From assembly GCA_015501595.1 (NCBI GenBank), contig JADNRX010000169.1:48221-112220 (forward strand): DNA of 64,000 nucleotides, read 5' to 3'. Numbering within the stretch: the first letter of the stretch is position 1; each line of letters begins with the position of its first letter. This DNA comes from Hymenopellis radicata. Taxonomy: Eukaryota > Basidiomycota > Agaricomycetes > Agaricales > Physalacriaceae. Below are positions 10,508-21,113 of the stretch, piece by piece. A program made the translations under genes and the position numbers. The notes below the pieces were generated by a model. The model saw nothing but the letters and a program-made list of their open reading frames with translations, ran no database searches and was not told where the DNA came from.

Positions 10508-11758
10508 TTACCCCTTCGTTTTTGAAGAAGGTAAACTCCGACGGCAAACTCTTCTTCTGGATACCGAAAACGAGCGCAGTTGCTGGAGATTGGGGACCAA
10601 GTCCACTTTTTCCAAATCCGTCATTAACGCGGACAAGGCTTCGTCGACGCCGGAAACGAAAGTCTCCGTGTCAGGCAAGGACCATCGGAACACAATGACA
10701 AGGTCCTGCAGATGCGGCACGAGCTCAAGGACTGCTGCCAAGCCCGCCAAATCGCAGTTGATGAGGTCCAGTGACTCAAGCGGGCAGCGAGAATATTTGA
10801 GGAGGTCGAGGAGAGAGGGAAGGATACTAGTTTCGAGCGATATACCGTCCGCATGGCCGATGCTGAGCGTACGAAGCTGCGGAAGATGAACGAGGGTCAA
10901 TTCGGAAAAGAACCGACCATCGAAGGTGAAGTCTGTGATCTGGGAGCGAACACGTTTATCGACTGGGGGTGAAGGCGAGAAGAAACGCATGTCCAGCGCC
11001 TTGAGGAGGGGACAATGACGCAGTAGGCTGACCAGGGATGAATCATAGTAGGCATCCAACAACCTGAATTCTGTTAGCTGGACTTGCCCAGGAATACGGT
11101 CCACCACTGCTACGGCCTCTCCGGAAAAAAACAGAGTTACGCTCTTGAGAAGTGGGGCAGTTGTGTAGCCTAGAGTCCCCCAGTCGGCCTCGACATGGGG
11201 TTGAACATCGAGCTTCGCGAGCCGCGGAAGCCTGTCCCGAACACCTTCGAGGACACGTATGCACGGCGTATCGAGCTCAATAAGTTGAATGGTGCGCCAT
11301 TGCGCACTGCGTTCCACCAACACCTTAAATAAAGCCAAAGTCAGTGCGTTCGGATTGTCAACGACATTTCCGGCGTCGTCCTCTCCGGGACTGGCATCGA
11401 ATGTGATGAACAGATCCATCGCCTGTGCACGAGATACAACGAGAGATAGTAGTGCCACTGGGTTTGAACATTTCAAAATACGCACGCGCACGTCTATGTG
11501 CCTCCACAGGCGAGGGCAGTGCGTGGCCACATCGCGCCAAGACTGACAAACATTCACCAGTGACCAGCAATCGTTTCGAACACACAAAGCTTTGAAGCCG
11601 TTTGGAGGCATATGGTAGAGAAATATTTCCTCCAGGAGCTCGTTCGGTAGTTCCTGGATCGGCGATGCGTTGTACGTGTAGAGAGCGATTGGGGTGGTGG
11701 AGACAGCGGACGCGCTGCTTTCGGCGTGGTGCGAATTGCTCCTTGCAATAGTAGACAT
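10508..11758 (-). CDS. F-box/leucine-rich protein FB1 (C-terminus frameshifted)
   Basis: F-box proteins link substrates to SCF ubiquitin ligases. The start at 11758 is supported by the paralog FB3. The F-box lies at about residues 32-75 (IQELPNELLEEIFLYHMPP, later VCQSWRDVATHCPRLWRHI), followed by irregular leucine-rich repeats (LPQLRTLSIGHADGI, CPLESLDLINCDLAGL). It has the same architecture as FB2 and FB3 in this window. The frame ends at 10508, but a conserved tail (EFTFFKNEGVTAMLRRRN) continues in another frame down to a stop at 10401. FB3 has the matching tail, so one base has apparently been lost near 10590 and the last 60 or so residues are replaced. No introns in the coding part; a 5'-UTR intron beginning GTAAGCCCCC near 11820 is likely. 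Confidence 0.85.
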   Translation of the reverse strand: MSTIARSNSHHAESSASAVSTTPIALYTYNASPIQELPNELLEEIFLYHMPPNGFKALCVRNDCWSLVNVCQSWRDVATHCPRLWRHIDVRVRILKCSNPVALLSLVVSRAQAMDLFITFDASPGEDDAGNVVDNPNALTLALFKVLVERSAQWRTIQLIELDTPCIRVLEGVRDRLPRLAKLDVQPHVEADWGTLGYTTAPLLKSVTLFFSGEAVAVVDRIPGQVQLTEFRLLDAYYDSSLVSLLRHCPLLKALDMRFFSPSPPVDKRVRSQITDFTFDGRFFSELTLVHLPQLRTLSIGHADGISLETSILPSLLDLLKYSRCPLESLDLINCDLAGLAAVLELVPHLQDLVIVFRWSLPDTETFVSGVDEALSALMTDLEKVDLVPNLQQLRSFSVSRRRVCRRSLPSSKTKG

Positions 11759-12936
11759 TCTCGGTAACGCTGTTGATTTTGTTCAGGCAGGCCGGTACGA
11801 CTTGAGGGAGTGGGGGCTTACCTTGGTGGTTCTAGAAAGATGATGGTTGTAGACAAAGAAGTCGATGGTCACGTTATAAACAGAACGCTCTGAATAGGTA
11901 CCAAAGTCGACCAAACAAATGCCCTCTGGATAGTGCCCATTGACACCTATATTAGGCAATGTGGACCGCTAAAGGAAGATAGATTTAACCGAGTCAAACA
12001 GACCGACATACCACCCTAAATAGTTCCAAGAATATGTGGCGCAATTTAGCGCCATGTGAATGGCGATTACTTCATATGCTGTGAGTCCATTTCCAGGTGT
12101 ACAGCGTGTATACAGGAGACCTACCGGGATAATTGCAAGAGGAAATGCGCCCGTATGAAAGTATCGCGGTATCGTTTAGTTAAACCTGCCGAACTAAGAG
12201 GAACCGAAGGATCGCCCAAGATGCGATACCTAGAGAATAGAAATCGACGGAGTTCGCTGAAATCATGATCTGTAGTTAGTTTAAGAAGATGAAGATGTGT
12301 TGCTCACCCACTCTTTTCGTTTTTTTCTTCTTTTCGTACTGTGGTGCGATCAAGCATCGGCATACCCTTTTCCGACTGCTCGTTGTCAGGTGGATTAATG
12401 CTCTAACGGAACTCTACGACTTGAGTAACGAGGCCTCACCTGCACGACAAAATAGTCTGATCTTTGAGAGTCCGCACGCGGATAGGAGCCGAGAACGTTG
12501 GTCACCGACGCTATGGCAAGCAGCAAGCTGCTACACGAGTGAGATACATGTACAATTTGTCATTATCCAAGAGGGAGCTACTTGAGTAGTAGTGCCGCCG
12601 CGGATTTCAGACATGATGGCAGTATGGAAAAGACGTGTACCGGCAAACTCCGGACTCCCCGTTCTCGAGCAGAGGAGATTCGGATGCAACATTGAGGTCC
12701 CTCAAGATACCAAGCACTCACAAGTCGATAGTTCTCAAGCCGCGAGCCGCTGATATTCATCTCCGACAGCGTCAACTTCACCTGGCTCTGTCAGGATGTC
12801 TTGACTGTTCGCTTGATCGTCCTCAAATTTATCATAATTCATTATCATTACCGAAGAAAAATACAACAACAACTGTAAATGAGCGTAGTGTGACTACAAC
12901 TGCAAATATATATAACAATGGCCGTGGTTCAAGCGT
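11759..12936. other. FB1 upstream region
   Basis: No gene seen. The stretch 11865-12050 is similar to sequence upstream of FB2 and FB3 (see the short motif at 12035), so it is probably the FB1 promoter. The remainder up to the converging 936-aa gene has only chance open frames. Confidence 0.5.
12035..12048 (-). promoter_or_regulatory. Conserved upstream motif of the FB family (FB1 copy)
   Basis: TGTGGCGCAATTTA lies about 280 bp upstream of the FB1 start. The same block occurs upstream of FB2 (30822) and FB3 (44597). Conservation across paralogs suggests either a regulatory site or simply recent shared ancestry. Confidence 0.4.
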
Positions 12937-15903
12937 TCAAGCCCTGTGGAACGTGTGCGCCTTCTCGATTGACGGGAGCTCGTAGTGAATGATGTACTTG
13001 CCGCACAATAACATCCAGATGTACGCCTTAATGACCGTGTTCTTGCCAGTCGTCTTCGATTCGATAACCGACCACTGTATGCCTTCTGGGTTGGTGCCGC
13101 CCAAGACCTTACCGTCCACGATCTTCGCTTCACCTGCCGCAACGAGACGCTGGTACCTCCTTACTTGTACAATTCCGTTACGGAAACGCGTGTCGACACG
13201 TTCGTAGCAGTCCTTATCGTTCGCGCGGAACTTGACGATCAAGTCGATCCAGTGCAGCGTGGCGCTGTAATTTCGATACCTGGGTCGCCCTTTGTTCGCC
13301 ACGAGTTCGGCTTCGAGATCAACCTGCACGCCGTTCTCCCAATGGTCGGCATTGGGCCACTCCTTTTCCATGATGGGGTCGATCTTTTCCTTAATGAAGC
13401 TTCGAAGTTGGGCTGTAGATGGGTGGACGTCGTCGATGGTACCGGCGTACACGTTCGAAGCGTTCGCGACCTTGAGTTCGTGGACAGCGCCTTCCTCGGG
13501 AGCATAGCAGTCGACATAGAGGTTCGATGTCGGTTTGTTCAGCGCATCGTTAAGGCTACGATCGTCCGGTCCCTTCTTGAGCCGAAGCTCAGGTATACTA
13601 AGTAGACGGCCGACGTACATATCCCGCGAATTCAGACGCTCCATGAACATCACGTGGAACGCGTTTTCCTGAAGGTCCCTTGTGAGCGTCAATGGCAGCG
13701 ACTGGTAGTATTTTTCCAGCCGGCGACACATGTGCACGGGGTCGAGCGAATATGTGATCTGCTCATTCGTGTGCACACGGGTTCGGAAAACTTCACGAAT
13801 CTGCCATCATTGAGTGAGTAAGCGTGAACGCAATGAAATCAAACGACTCACCAATTTCTTCGCCTGCTCGTTCGTAAATACCACTTTACAAGTCCCGTCT
13901 TGTGCCCGGTCGGTGAGAGCCAGCAAGAGGCCCAGGCTCAGGAGTAAGCAGGAGACTGGGTCTTTACGGGACCCTTCAATTAGGTGTAGGGCACCCGAGG
14001 TTGCAGAACCTTCCCGGACGAGTTGGCGAAGAGGAATATCGCTGTAGCAGAATGGCCGATCGACGTTAACCGCAAATGGAGGTGCTCCGGCGTGAATAGA
14101 GCTGTCTTCGAGCTTGTTCTGTTGGTCGGGTTCCATTCGCCCAATGCCCACAGCGATGGCGCGTTCAATGTCGCTACTAATACCCAAGGGAAGATATTGA
14201 TCCGAGCATGACCTGTCGGTAAAGCGAGGTAACAAAGAGACTTTTGGGTTGGTACGATTCAACCATGCCAGTTGAAAGACCGACACGAGAAACGTGTAAC
14301 GGAGTCGTGGTCCATATTTCTGAACCCCTTCCTCGGAGGTATATGGGGTTCCAGAGATTTCCAGCAGCTCTCGTTGGCGAGCCTTTAGCACTTCCTTAGG
14401 AGGGAAGATGTCAGCGGTGCGGTAAATCCAAGCCAGGAGAGCGTTCCCTGTTACTACAGGAGGCGCACAGAGGTCCTGGAATGATGTCAGGGAGGAGAGG
14501 TCCATAATGGGAAACAAGGGTGTTCGGATTGCTTCCATCATTCCCGTTGTGCGAGAAAAGGCGTAAACTCGTGATACCACTGTGGACTTGACGAGGGGTT
14601 CCAAGATGTTTGATACTATCCACCTGCATATACCGTGCTCCGTCGTATCGACGCAACGGCTTCCTTCAAGTCGGCCGAGCCAGATGTCCGTCGCAGGTGT
14701 ATCGAAGTCCTGTATCGTAACTACAATAGAGCAATGTGGATTAAAACACTGTATTAGGGACTGCGAGAGAGAGGAGAATGAGAATAAATATGACTGTCAG
14801 AAACCGGAGAACATACCAATGCGCCACGAATTGATTTGGACACATCATCGCGATCCAGCAAAGATGTGATATTGCAATCGCCCAGCAATTTTCTATATCT
14901 GTTGCCAAACGAGCGCAAAGCACTCAAGGTGACGGAAGTGAGACTAGCATGAGCCGTTTCGTCGGTCAATCCAGTCGAGCGTAAGAAGCTTATGGGCAGG
15001 ACGAGGCAATTTGAACGGTAGCGCTTAACGTGTGGTTCCTTTGACTCGGAAATGGCCATTGTCTTGAGAGTTTCATCGTACGCATCCATCTGCTCCTGAT
15101 GCATGTCATGATGGCACTCTAACATGGTGCGTAGTAGACTGATGGGGTCAGGCTCATAGTGGTTGAATAAGACCACTTTCGTTGACGTGCCGACCAGAGC
15201 GGTTTCGATATCGACGACGATGAGTGAGAATTCGGGAAGAACAGTGTTATGGTCCTGGAGGAGACTTGAAAAGTCGGACGCGAATGAAAACTATCTACAG
15301 TCAGCATAAACTTCTATGAGAAACTAAAGAAACACATACTTTATCCGAACTTCTGTCCAATGCGGTACAAAAAAAAGTCTGCTTTCCATCATATGTGTAG
15401 TACCAGAACTTCTCAAGAGAGAAAGGAGACGTTCGGGGGTGCTGTGTTGACTCGGAGTCGTCCGGAGATCGTGGCCTCTTCTGAACGGTGTGCGATGATG
15501 TATCAGCTGGTGGCGCGTCGCCGGCCAGCGCGCTGCGCGATGGGTCGCCAAATATCCTGTCTCGTTTAACATAGAAAACCACCAAGTCGCTGCCAGCTAA
15601 GAGGCGTCGAATAATTTGTCGCATCTGTCGTCGCGGATCGCACATATCCTCATCGAGAAGATCATCGCTAGTCACGGACAAACCACCGAGCGATGTGGTC
15701 GCAATGGTGGTCTCCAGCATCACATACTGTTCGGAGCACAGCTCAGCGAAGCAGATGCCTGAATGACCAACTCTTATAGCGGAAAAGAGACTCTCTGCCG
15801 TTAGAGTGTCTTTAAAGTCGTCAGGAAGCTTGACTTTGGCCGACCGAAGGGTGCCATCCTCTTGGGTAGGATGGCCATCTAGAAAGGCGTGGAGGAATAT
15901 CAT
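12937..15903 (-). CDS. 936-aa AAA-ATPase-like relative lacking a P-loop, with a long C-terminal extension
   Basis: Four exons (15903-15340, 15290-14817, 14760-13852, 13800-12937) joined by GT-AG introns of 49, 56 and 51 nt give an uninterrupted 936-aa protein. I recognise no domain directly. Exons 2-3, however, align by eye with the divergently transcribed AAA-ATPase-like protein next door. VVLFNHYEPDPISLLRTML matches the region of its P-loop RPSGFGKTSFLTML, with the Gly-Lys-Thr lost. The segment CLVLPISFLRST through FGNRYRKLL matches LILSFNLGNL through FISRYGYLL. SIVVTIQDFDTP matches the Walker-B strand VFLIVDNYDS. It therefore looks like a divergent, probably ATP-non-binding paralog (inference). 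About 300 C-terminal residues are unique to it. They include HWIDLIVKF and WSVIESKTTG, which could be remnants of a PD-(D/E)xK nuclease fold, but the spacing is unusual. No signal peptide. Confidence 0.75.
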
Positions 15904-16092
15904 GGAGAGAAAAAGGAGTGAATGTTGATGGTGGTAGGTGTTGAAGCGGTGGTGAGAAAGAGTCAGTCCTTTGTACCAGCTCCATTGTCGTCCAAAAGAA
16001 ACGGGTGACAGTCACGTGATGGCCCTTTGTTAACACGTGATGGTCCTTTGTTAACTCCAAAACGGGTAACGCGAGGTTGATCATTAACCATC
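15904..16092. promoter_or_regulatory. Shared bidirectional promoter of the AAA-like gene pair
   Basis: Only 189 bp separate the two start codons, so both genes must use this stretch. It contains a tandem 21-bp repeat with CACGTG cores and a flanking ACGGGT(G/A)A pair at 16001 and 16062. Co-regulation of the two genes is inferred. Confidence 0.65.
16013..16054. repeat. Tandem 21-bp CACGTG repeat in the divergent promoter
   Basis: Two head-to-tail copies, 16013-16033 and 16034-16054, differ at one base. Each begins with the palindrome CACGTG, the classic E-box bound by bHLH factors (Pho4- or Cbf1-type in fungi), followed by ATGG(Y)CCTTTGTTAA. Confidence 0.8.
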
Positions 16093-17730
16093 ATGTCCGA
16101 CTCCGACCACAGCCTCGTCCCCACCAACTGCACTGAAATGTATATTCGCCCACATCCCCGCCAGGACTCTTTGAAAAGTAGTGTCAATGGACGTCTCTCT
16201 CCTTCCAGTAAGTCTTGCCATTGTTGTCGTCCACGACCTAACAGTCGTCATGCGTTCAGGTACCCTTTCCAGCGACTCTGGCACGCTGGTTTACACGTCC
16301 TCGCGACCCATAACACCAACGAACACGTCGTGGTCTACCGACGTATCGCCCGAAGGCTGGGTCTCGCCACTCAAATCATGTTTCGACGCGATGGTTCTAG
16401 AGCCCGTCTGCGAGTACATGGATTTCAGCGAGCCCATGGAAGTCGTTGACGACCACGGTGATGAAGAAGTTGACGATATTATTGTTGAAGAAACCGACGT
16501 CGACGATGTTATTGTTAAAAACATTGACGACGACGACGTGCCACCTTTTGGCGTTGTCTTTTGGTCAGGCAGAGCGAGCTCGAAAGCATTTGGCGTTTGC
16601 CCTTCGCTGGTGAGTCAAACTCTTTTTTCGTGCGCCGTCAATCTCACAGACCTCTAGCTTCTCCCATCCCCTCGCCTCGGATTTCGTGATGCCGTCTACA
16701 TGGGTCATATTGCGTGGGCAGACAAATCGTGTGGCATTGTCGAACTCTCCTATCTCCAAGGCTTGAGCCGCATGTCTCGCTGCCCCATCATATGCCGGCC
16801 GTCTGGATTTGGAAAGACATCGTTCTTGACCATGCTCCAGTCGTTTCACAATATTCGTGACGAGAAACCTGCACCGGCTCGGCGTGTTTTTGCTCAATCG
16901 TCCCTAGACCATTTCTTTGGCCGGGAAGACAGCCTGCGCGGCTTGCACTTCCAGGACCATTTGATCCTCTCATTCAACCTGGGGAACCTGGACGTATCGT
17001 CTCCGCAAAAATTCCAGGAAGATCTCCTTGATGAAATTGACAGTGTTCTCACTGGGTTCATATCTCGGTATGGGTATCTCCTGGACAAAGACAGCTCAAA
17101 ACGTACCGACCCCGCCATCTTTGACTCTGTTGGTCGCTTCGATCTGTTCATAGCATTACTCGTAGGCCAAGTTCCATGCCCGCCAGAGTTTCTATACTCA
17201 CGACTTCTTTCTAGGAATGGCTAATGGACTCTAAACTCCCCGTCTTCCTCATCGTCGACAACTACGACTCCGCTCAGCGCACTTCAAACGGCGACAGGCA
17301 GATTACGGACATTCTGTACGATCACTTTGTTGTGCCTTTGGGTCACATCTGTGACCAGCTCATTCGCCGTGGTATAATCCTTGGGCAAGCAACTCCAGCT
17401 GAGTTGCGGCAGCATTGTGGGCGCGATATTTGGACTGGGCTCGGCGAAGACCGCTCGCGAGACTATCGCCTCGCAACGGCTTTTGGATTTACCAGGTCCG
17501 AAATTCGCCACCTGTGTATAACCTTTGGTATACCAGGTGTGGAGAGGGAGATTTTTGCGTCGCTGAAAGAGCATTGCTTCTGCAACCATCTCAAGGAGAC
17601 CATGTACTGCACCAGGGATGTCTTGGACTTTCTTCGGAGACAGCCCCTACTCGCGAACAGGACGTATATAGATAGGTATGCTGCGACGAAGGAGCAGCTC
17701 TGGAATGGGTTGGCTGGTACCAAAGCGTAA
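16093..17730 (+). CDS. AAA-ATPase-like protein (PF09820-type P-loop NTPase)
   Basis: Four exons (16093-16207, 16260-16609, 16658-17170, 17215-17730) give 497 aa without a stop. The N-terminal 170 residues are poorly conserved and include an acidic run of Asp, Glu and Val. Then comes IICRPSGFGKTSFLTML, the Walker A variant RPxGFGKT of the AAA-ATPase-like family. A segment typical of these proteins follows (HLILSFNLGNLDV, then VLTGFISRYGYLL). The Walker B is LPVFLIVDNYDS, where the family usually shows hhhhDxYD. The nuclease-like C-terminal domain common in bacterial members is not evident; the protein ends soon after the ATPase core (DVLDFLRRQPLLANRTY). It is divergently paired with the 936-aa relative. 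The substrate and biological role of this fungal branch are unknown to me. Confidence 0.8.
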
Positions 17731-18092
17731 TCGCTGTCACATAGCTATGATTGATGCTTTCTTGTTTCGCTATCTATTTCGCATTCTATCTACATTCATG
17801 CACAATATGTACAATACATTCGGTATTCCGGGAACGTCTTTTGCTATGCAATGGTTTTGTCTCTTCGAGGATCCAGGGCCTCAGACCGAGGGCTTGGAAG
17901 TTCTTGTAGATGCAAGTTATCAGGAACGGAATGTGCAGGGAGCAGATGGACGCCATGAAGGATGATAGTTATGGGCAGAAAAGGGAAACGACGGATCCCA
18001 TCTCCGGCAGGAAGCATTTCGCGAGGCGATGATTAGCGTCAAGTGCAGGACGTGTATAGATTCGAGTCATATATGAGTATACATTTGAGCAA
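17731..18092. other. Short intergenic stretch between convergent genes
   Basis: No gene seen; it holds the two 3' ends. Confidence 0.5.
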
Positions 18093-19724
18093 TCAGATTT
18101 GGTATACAGTCCCTTGAAAATGGACTTGCAGAGCAGCTAGGGTAACTGGTTGGGAAAGTCCGTCAACCGCGACTTCAACACCACTGTTATGAAATCTCGA
18201 CATGACGATGGAGGCCATTTTCTCTTCAACATCTATTGTCCTTCCAACCCCTGTGCCATGGAGATGGAGGACACGAAGCCTGGGTAGAATTGTACCACCG
18301 GCATTACCAGGCCTGACAACAAGACTGTCCAACAAAAGACTCGAAAGTACGTCTCCACAAAATAAAACCAATATCGTGATGTTCACCCCGTGGCGCAGTA
18401 AGGCAACGAAACTAGAGCAAAAATGCGCGTTCGGTAAAATTGGTGCATCGAAGCTGATTGTAAGGCATGAAAGCTGGGACATCAATGTAGATATCAACGG
18501 GAATCTGTGATCATCGGGAAATGATTGCGTGCCGCCGACGTAGAATAAACGTAGGTCCTTCAGGACCGGGCAGTCCAAGACTGCAAGTAGCTCGGATGGG
18601 CCCGTCGGCGTATCGGAATGTAGGCTGAGCGTTCGAAGATTTGGTAATGATAGAAACTGGGCCGTCACTTTTGAGACATACTGAAGGGTCAACCACCCAA
18701 GCCGCGGCACGGATGCCAGATGCATAGCCAGATCATGGGAAACAGAAGGCGCCACAAACGAGTACTCGTTTACCAGGTCCATAGGGAACCTGTGACATGT
18801 GAATAGGCTATGACGCAGCTGCACCCGTCTAAGGCGTTTTGCTGAGTGAAATACATCTAACTGGCTGCTCTCCCCGAGTCGAAACGGAGACAGACGATGA
18901 ACCACTACCTCCTCCAAACGTTCGAAGGACATGGTCGATAAGGCAGAAAGGAGACAAAATCCTCCATCGAAACGAAGATATGTCCATCTCAACGCAGTGG
19001 CCTGCAGTGTGGTAGAGACCATTGGGTGAATTTCGCCGATGTAATCCCCACATTGGATGGAAACACAAAGGTCCCGGGTGTTGGAGCGGTAAAGGAACAA
19101 TGTGAGGTTATGGGAAAACTTTGCCAATTCTAGGACGCCATTAATATTATGCCCCTTATCCACGGAGCGGGGAAATGCGAAGACGAGAGTAGTCCATAGT
19201 ACTGGGGATGCCAGTACCAATGAACGCCATCCGAAGATATCTGAGAGAGCGACCAGGGCGCGTTCTTGGAATTTAACGATGAGTAATCTGGGGTGATGAG
19301 CAGTTTGGCATCCAGGTCGTCGGGACGGACAACACAGTGGAGAAGATTTCGAGTAGGATATCATCGCACAAGGTACGGGCGGGGTGGAGAAGACTTTTGG
19401 CGTCATCAACGTGCATCTGCAGTTTCTCTCGCTCTTGCACCAGCAACTCCAGATGTCCGCGTAACACGGCGATCTGTTCATCGTATTGGGATAGAGTACG
19501 AGGGGCGTCTCGAATAACACCCCTCAGAGCAGCTTTCTCGGCATCAAAGGGGGCTTCGTTGGTTTTAAGCAGAGCCTCAACCCGCTCACTGCGGTCAGGT
19601 TGTCGCGTGTTTGGAGTGAAGGACGTGCGACCGCAAGAAGAGCATGGTACAGAGAATATATTGGCGCTGGGAGTGCATGTTCAATATAAGAACAACCGAA
19701 GAGGAAAGGACAGCACCTTGACAT
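18093..19724 (-). CDS. F-box protein with N-terminal CxxC and coiled-coil, two apparent frameshifts
   Basis: The start at 19724 is proposed because ATG TCA AG spliced over a GTGCTG...CCCAG intron gives MSSANIFSVPCSSCG, the Cys-x2-Cys start common in basidiomycete F-box proteins. A coiled-coil (EQIAVLRGHLELLVQEREKL) and the F-box core (LCDDILLEIFSTVLSV) follow. The frame shifts near 19315, giving DDLDAKLLITPDYSSL, and again near 19240, giving GWRSLVLASPVLWTTLVFAF. Beyond that a clean frame runs through leucine-rich segments to 18093. Each shift is one base, and the sequence reads naturally on both sides. Either the gene is recently broken or the assembly has indels. It belongs to a different F-box subfamily from FB1-FB3. 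Confidence 0.75.
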
Positions 19725-20298
19725 GATGGTTCGAGTTAACAGTGGTTTGCCTGCCTAGAGGCTAGGGGACGATGTCTTGCAGAACAAACATGACAGTACA
19801 CATCTCATAGCCACATTTACTAAAATTATTTACTGAGTATTATAATTTACTTAGACCTTGATTGCACGCTCAGTCCGAACGCCCCTGAATCACCGCCATA
19901 AGTCCCTCCATCACTACTCGAATCGACGTGTCGAACGAATAAGCACTTGAAGAAGGCGGTGGGTAAAGAACTCGAAGGATCCCAAGCAATCTAACGTCCA
20001 AGCTGAGCGTGATTGGTAGTAGTACTACCTCTCTTCTGTTCAGTGACTCGGCTTCGCGGGGTCGTTGCGCCGTCCATGTTGTCTGTGCGAGGAATACCAG
20101 TGATAACTTATCGATAACCTCAAACCAAGGATCCGCTTGACAGTGGAAAGTCGACGACGACGTAAATTTAGAGGCTCTACTGCAATCATACACGCAATGC
20201 TGATAGTCATCTAAAATGGTGTATAAATATATGTACATGGTCTGCAGTGCCAATAAGATGGGTATGGGTCTGAACAGATAGAAAAATCACCAGCCATA
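19725..20298. other. Intergenic with one unexplained open frame
   Basis: On the minus strand, 20253-19870 is open for 127 codons. Part of it looks coding (VVLLPITLSLDVRLLGILRV), but no start, domain or homology is evident. It may be the remnant of another gene. Confidence 0.35.
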
Positions 20299-21113
20299 TC
20301 ACTCCTCTTCCTGCCACGCCTCCTCGTCGTCGTCGTAATCAGCAATCAGCATGCAGCAACCATCCCCGCGGACGCAAACACCATCCCAAAGGAAGTAGAA
20401 ATGCCATTCCATCCTGTTGTGCTTACTCCGGCGCGAAAGCATCTCCAGTGCCTCCTCGCGCTTGAAGAACGTCATTTCTTTCAACAAACCGTCCTGATTC
20501 ATATCCAGAGTGATTGCGATTTCTTTGAGCTGTGGAACCAAATCCACTTTTCCCAGGTCAACCATCAACTTCAACAAATTCTCGTCTACGGCGGCAATGA
20601 AAGCCGCGCTGCTGGGTAAGCTCTCCCCTAGTGAGATTGTCAGACCATCGAGAAGGGGCACCAACTCCAGGACGCCCGCCAATCCCTCCTCCACGTTACA
20701 GTTAACCAATTGCAGAGAAGTCAGCGGGCATCGAGAGTATTTGAGGAGGTCGAGAAGAGCGGGAACGACGATGGCGAGGGATCCATCCCATTCATTGTCG
20801 ATTCTGAGCACGCCAAGATTCGGGAGGTCGACAAGGGCCAAATCATCAAAGAAGTCCCTCAAGTACAAACGCGTGAGCTGGGAAGTGACGCGCGTGCCCA
20901 CAGGAGGCGAGCGTAGCGTGAAATGTAATCCCAAGCACTGCAGGCGCCGACAATCGCGCAGCATCTCGACCAGAGATGACTTGTAAAGAACACCCTCCAT
21001 CTCCAACTCGGTGAGCTGCTGGTGGACAGACAGACAACGTACTTCCGAGTCCTCTGCATCCAGGCCGACCAGTTTAAGGGTTCGCCATTGCGTCCTGTAT
21101 TTAATTAAGACCA
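20299..21113 (-). pseudogene. F-box gene FB2, 3' half (split by element A)
   Basis: This half begins directly at the end of element A with VLIKYRTQWRTLKLVGLD and runs through leucine-rich segments to the stop at 20299. FB1 and FB3 have the matching segment (VLVERSAQWRTIQLIELD in FB1). Joined to the 5' half at 26178-26588, and with one copy of the 2-bp target duplication removed, the frame is continuous and gives about 407 codons with no stop. As it stands there is no F-box or start codon on this side, so it cannot make a normal protein. Confidence 0.9.
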
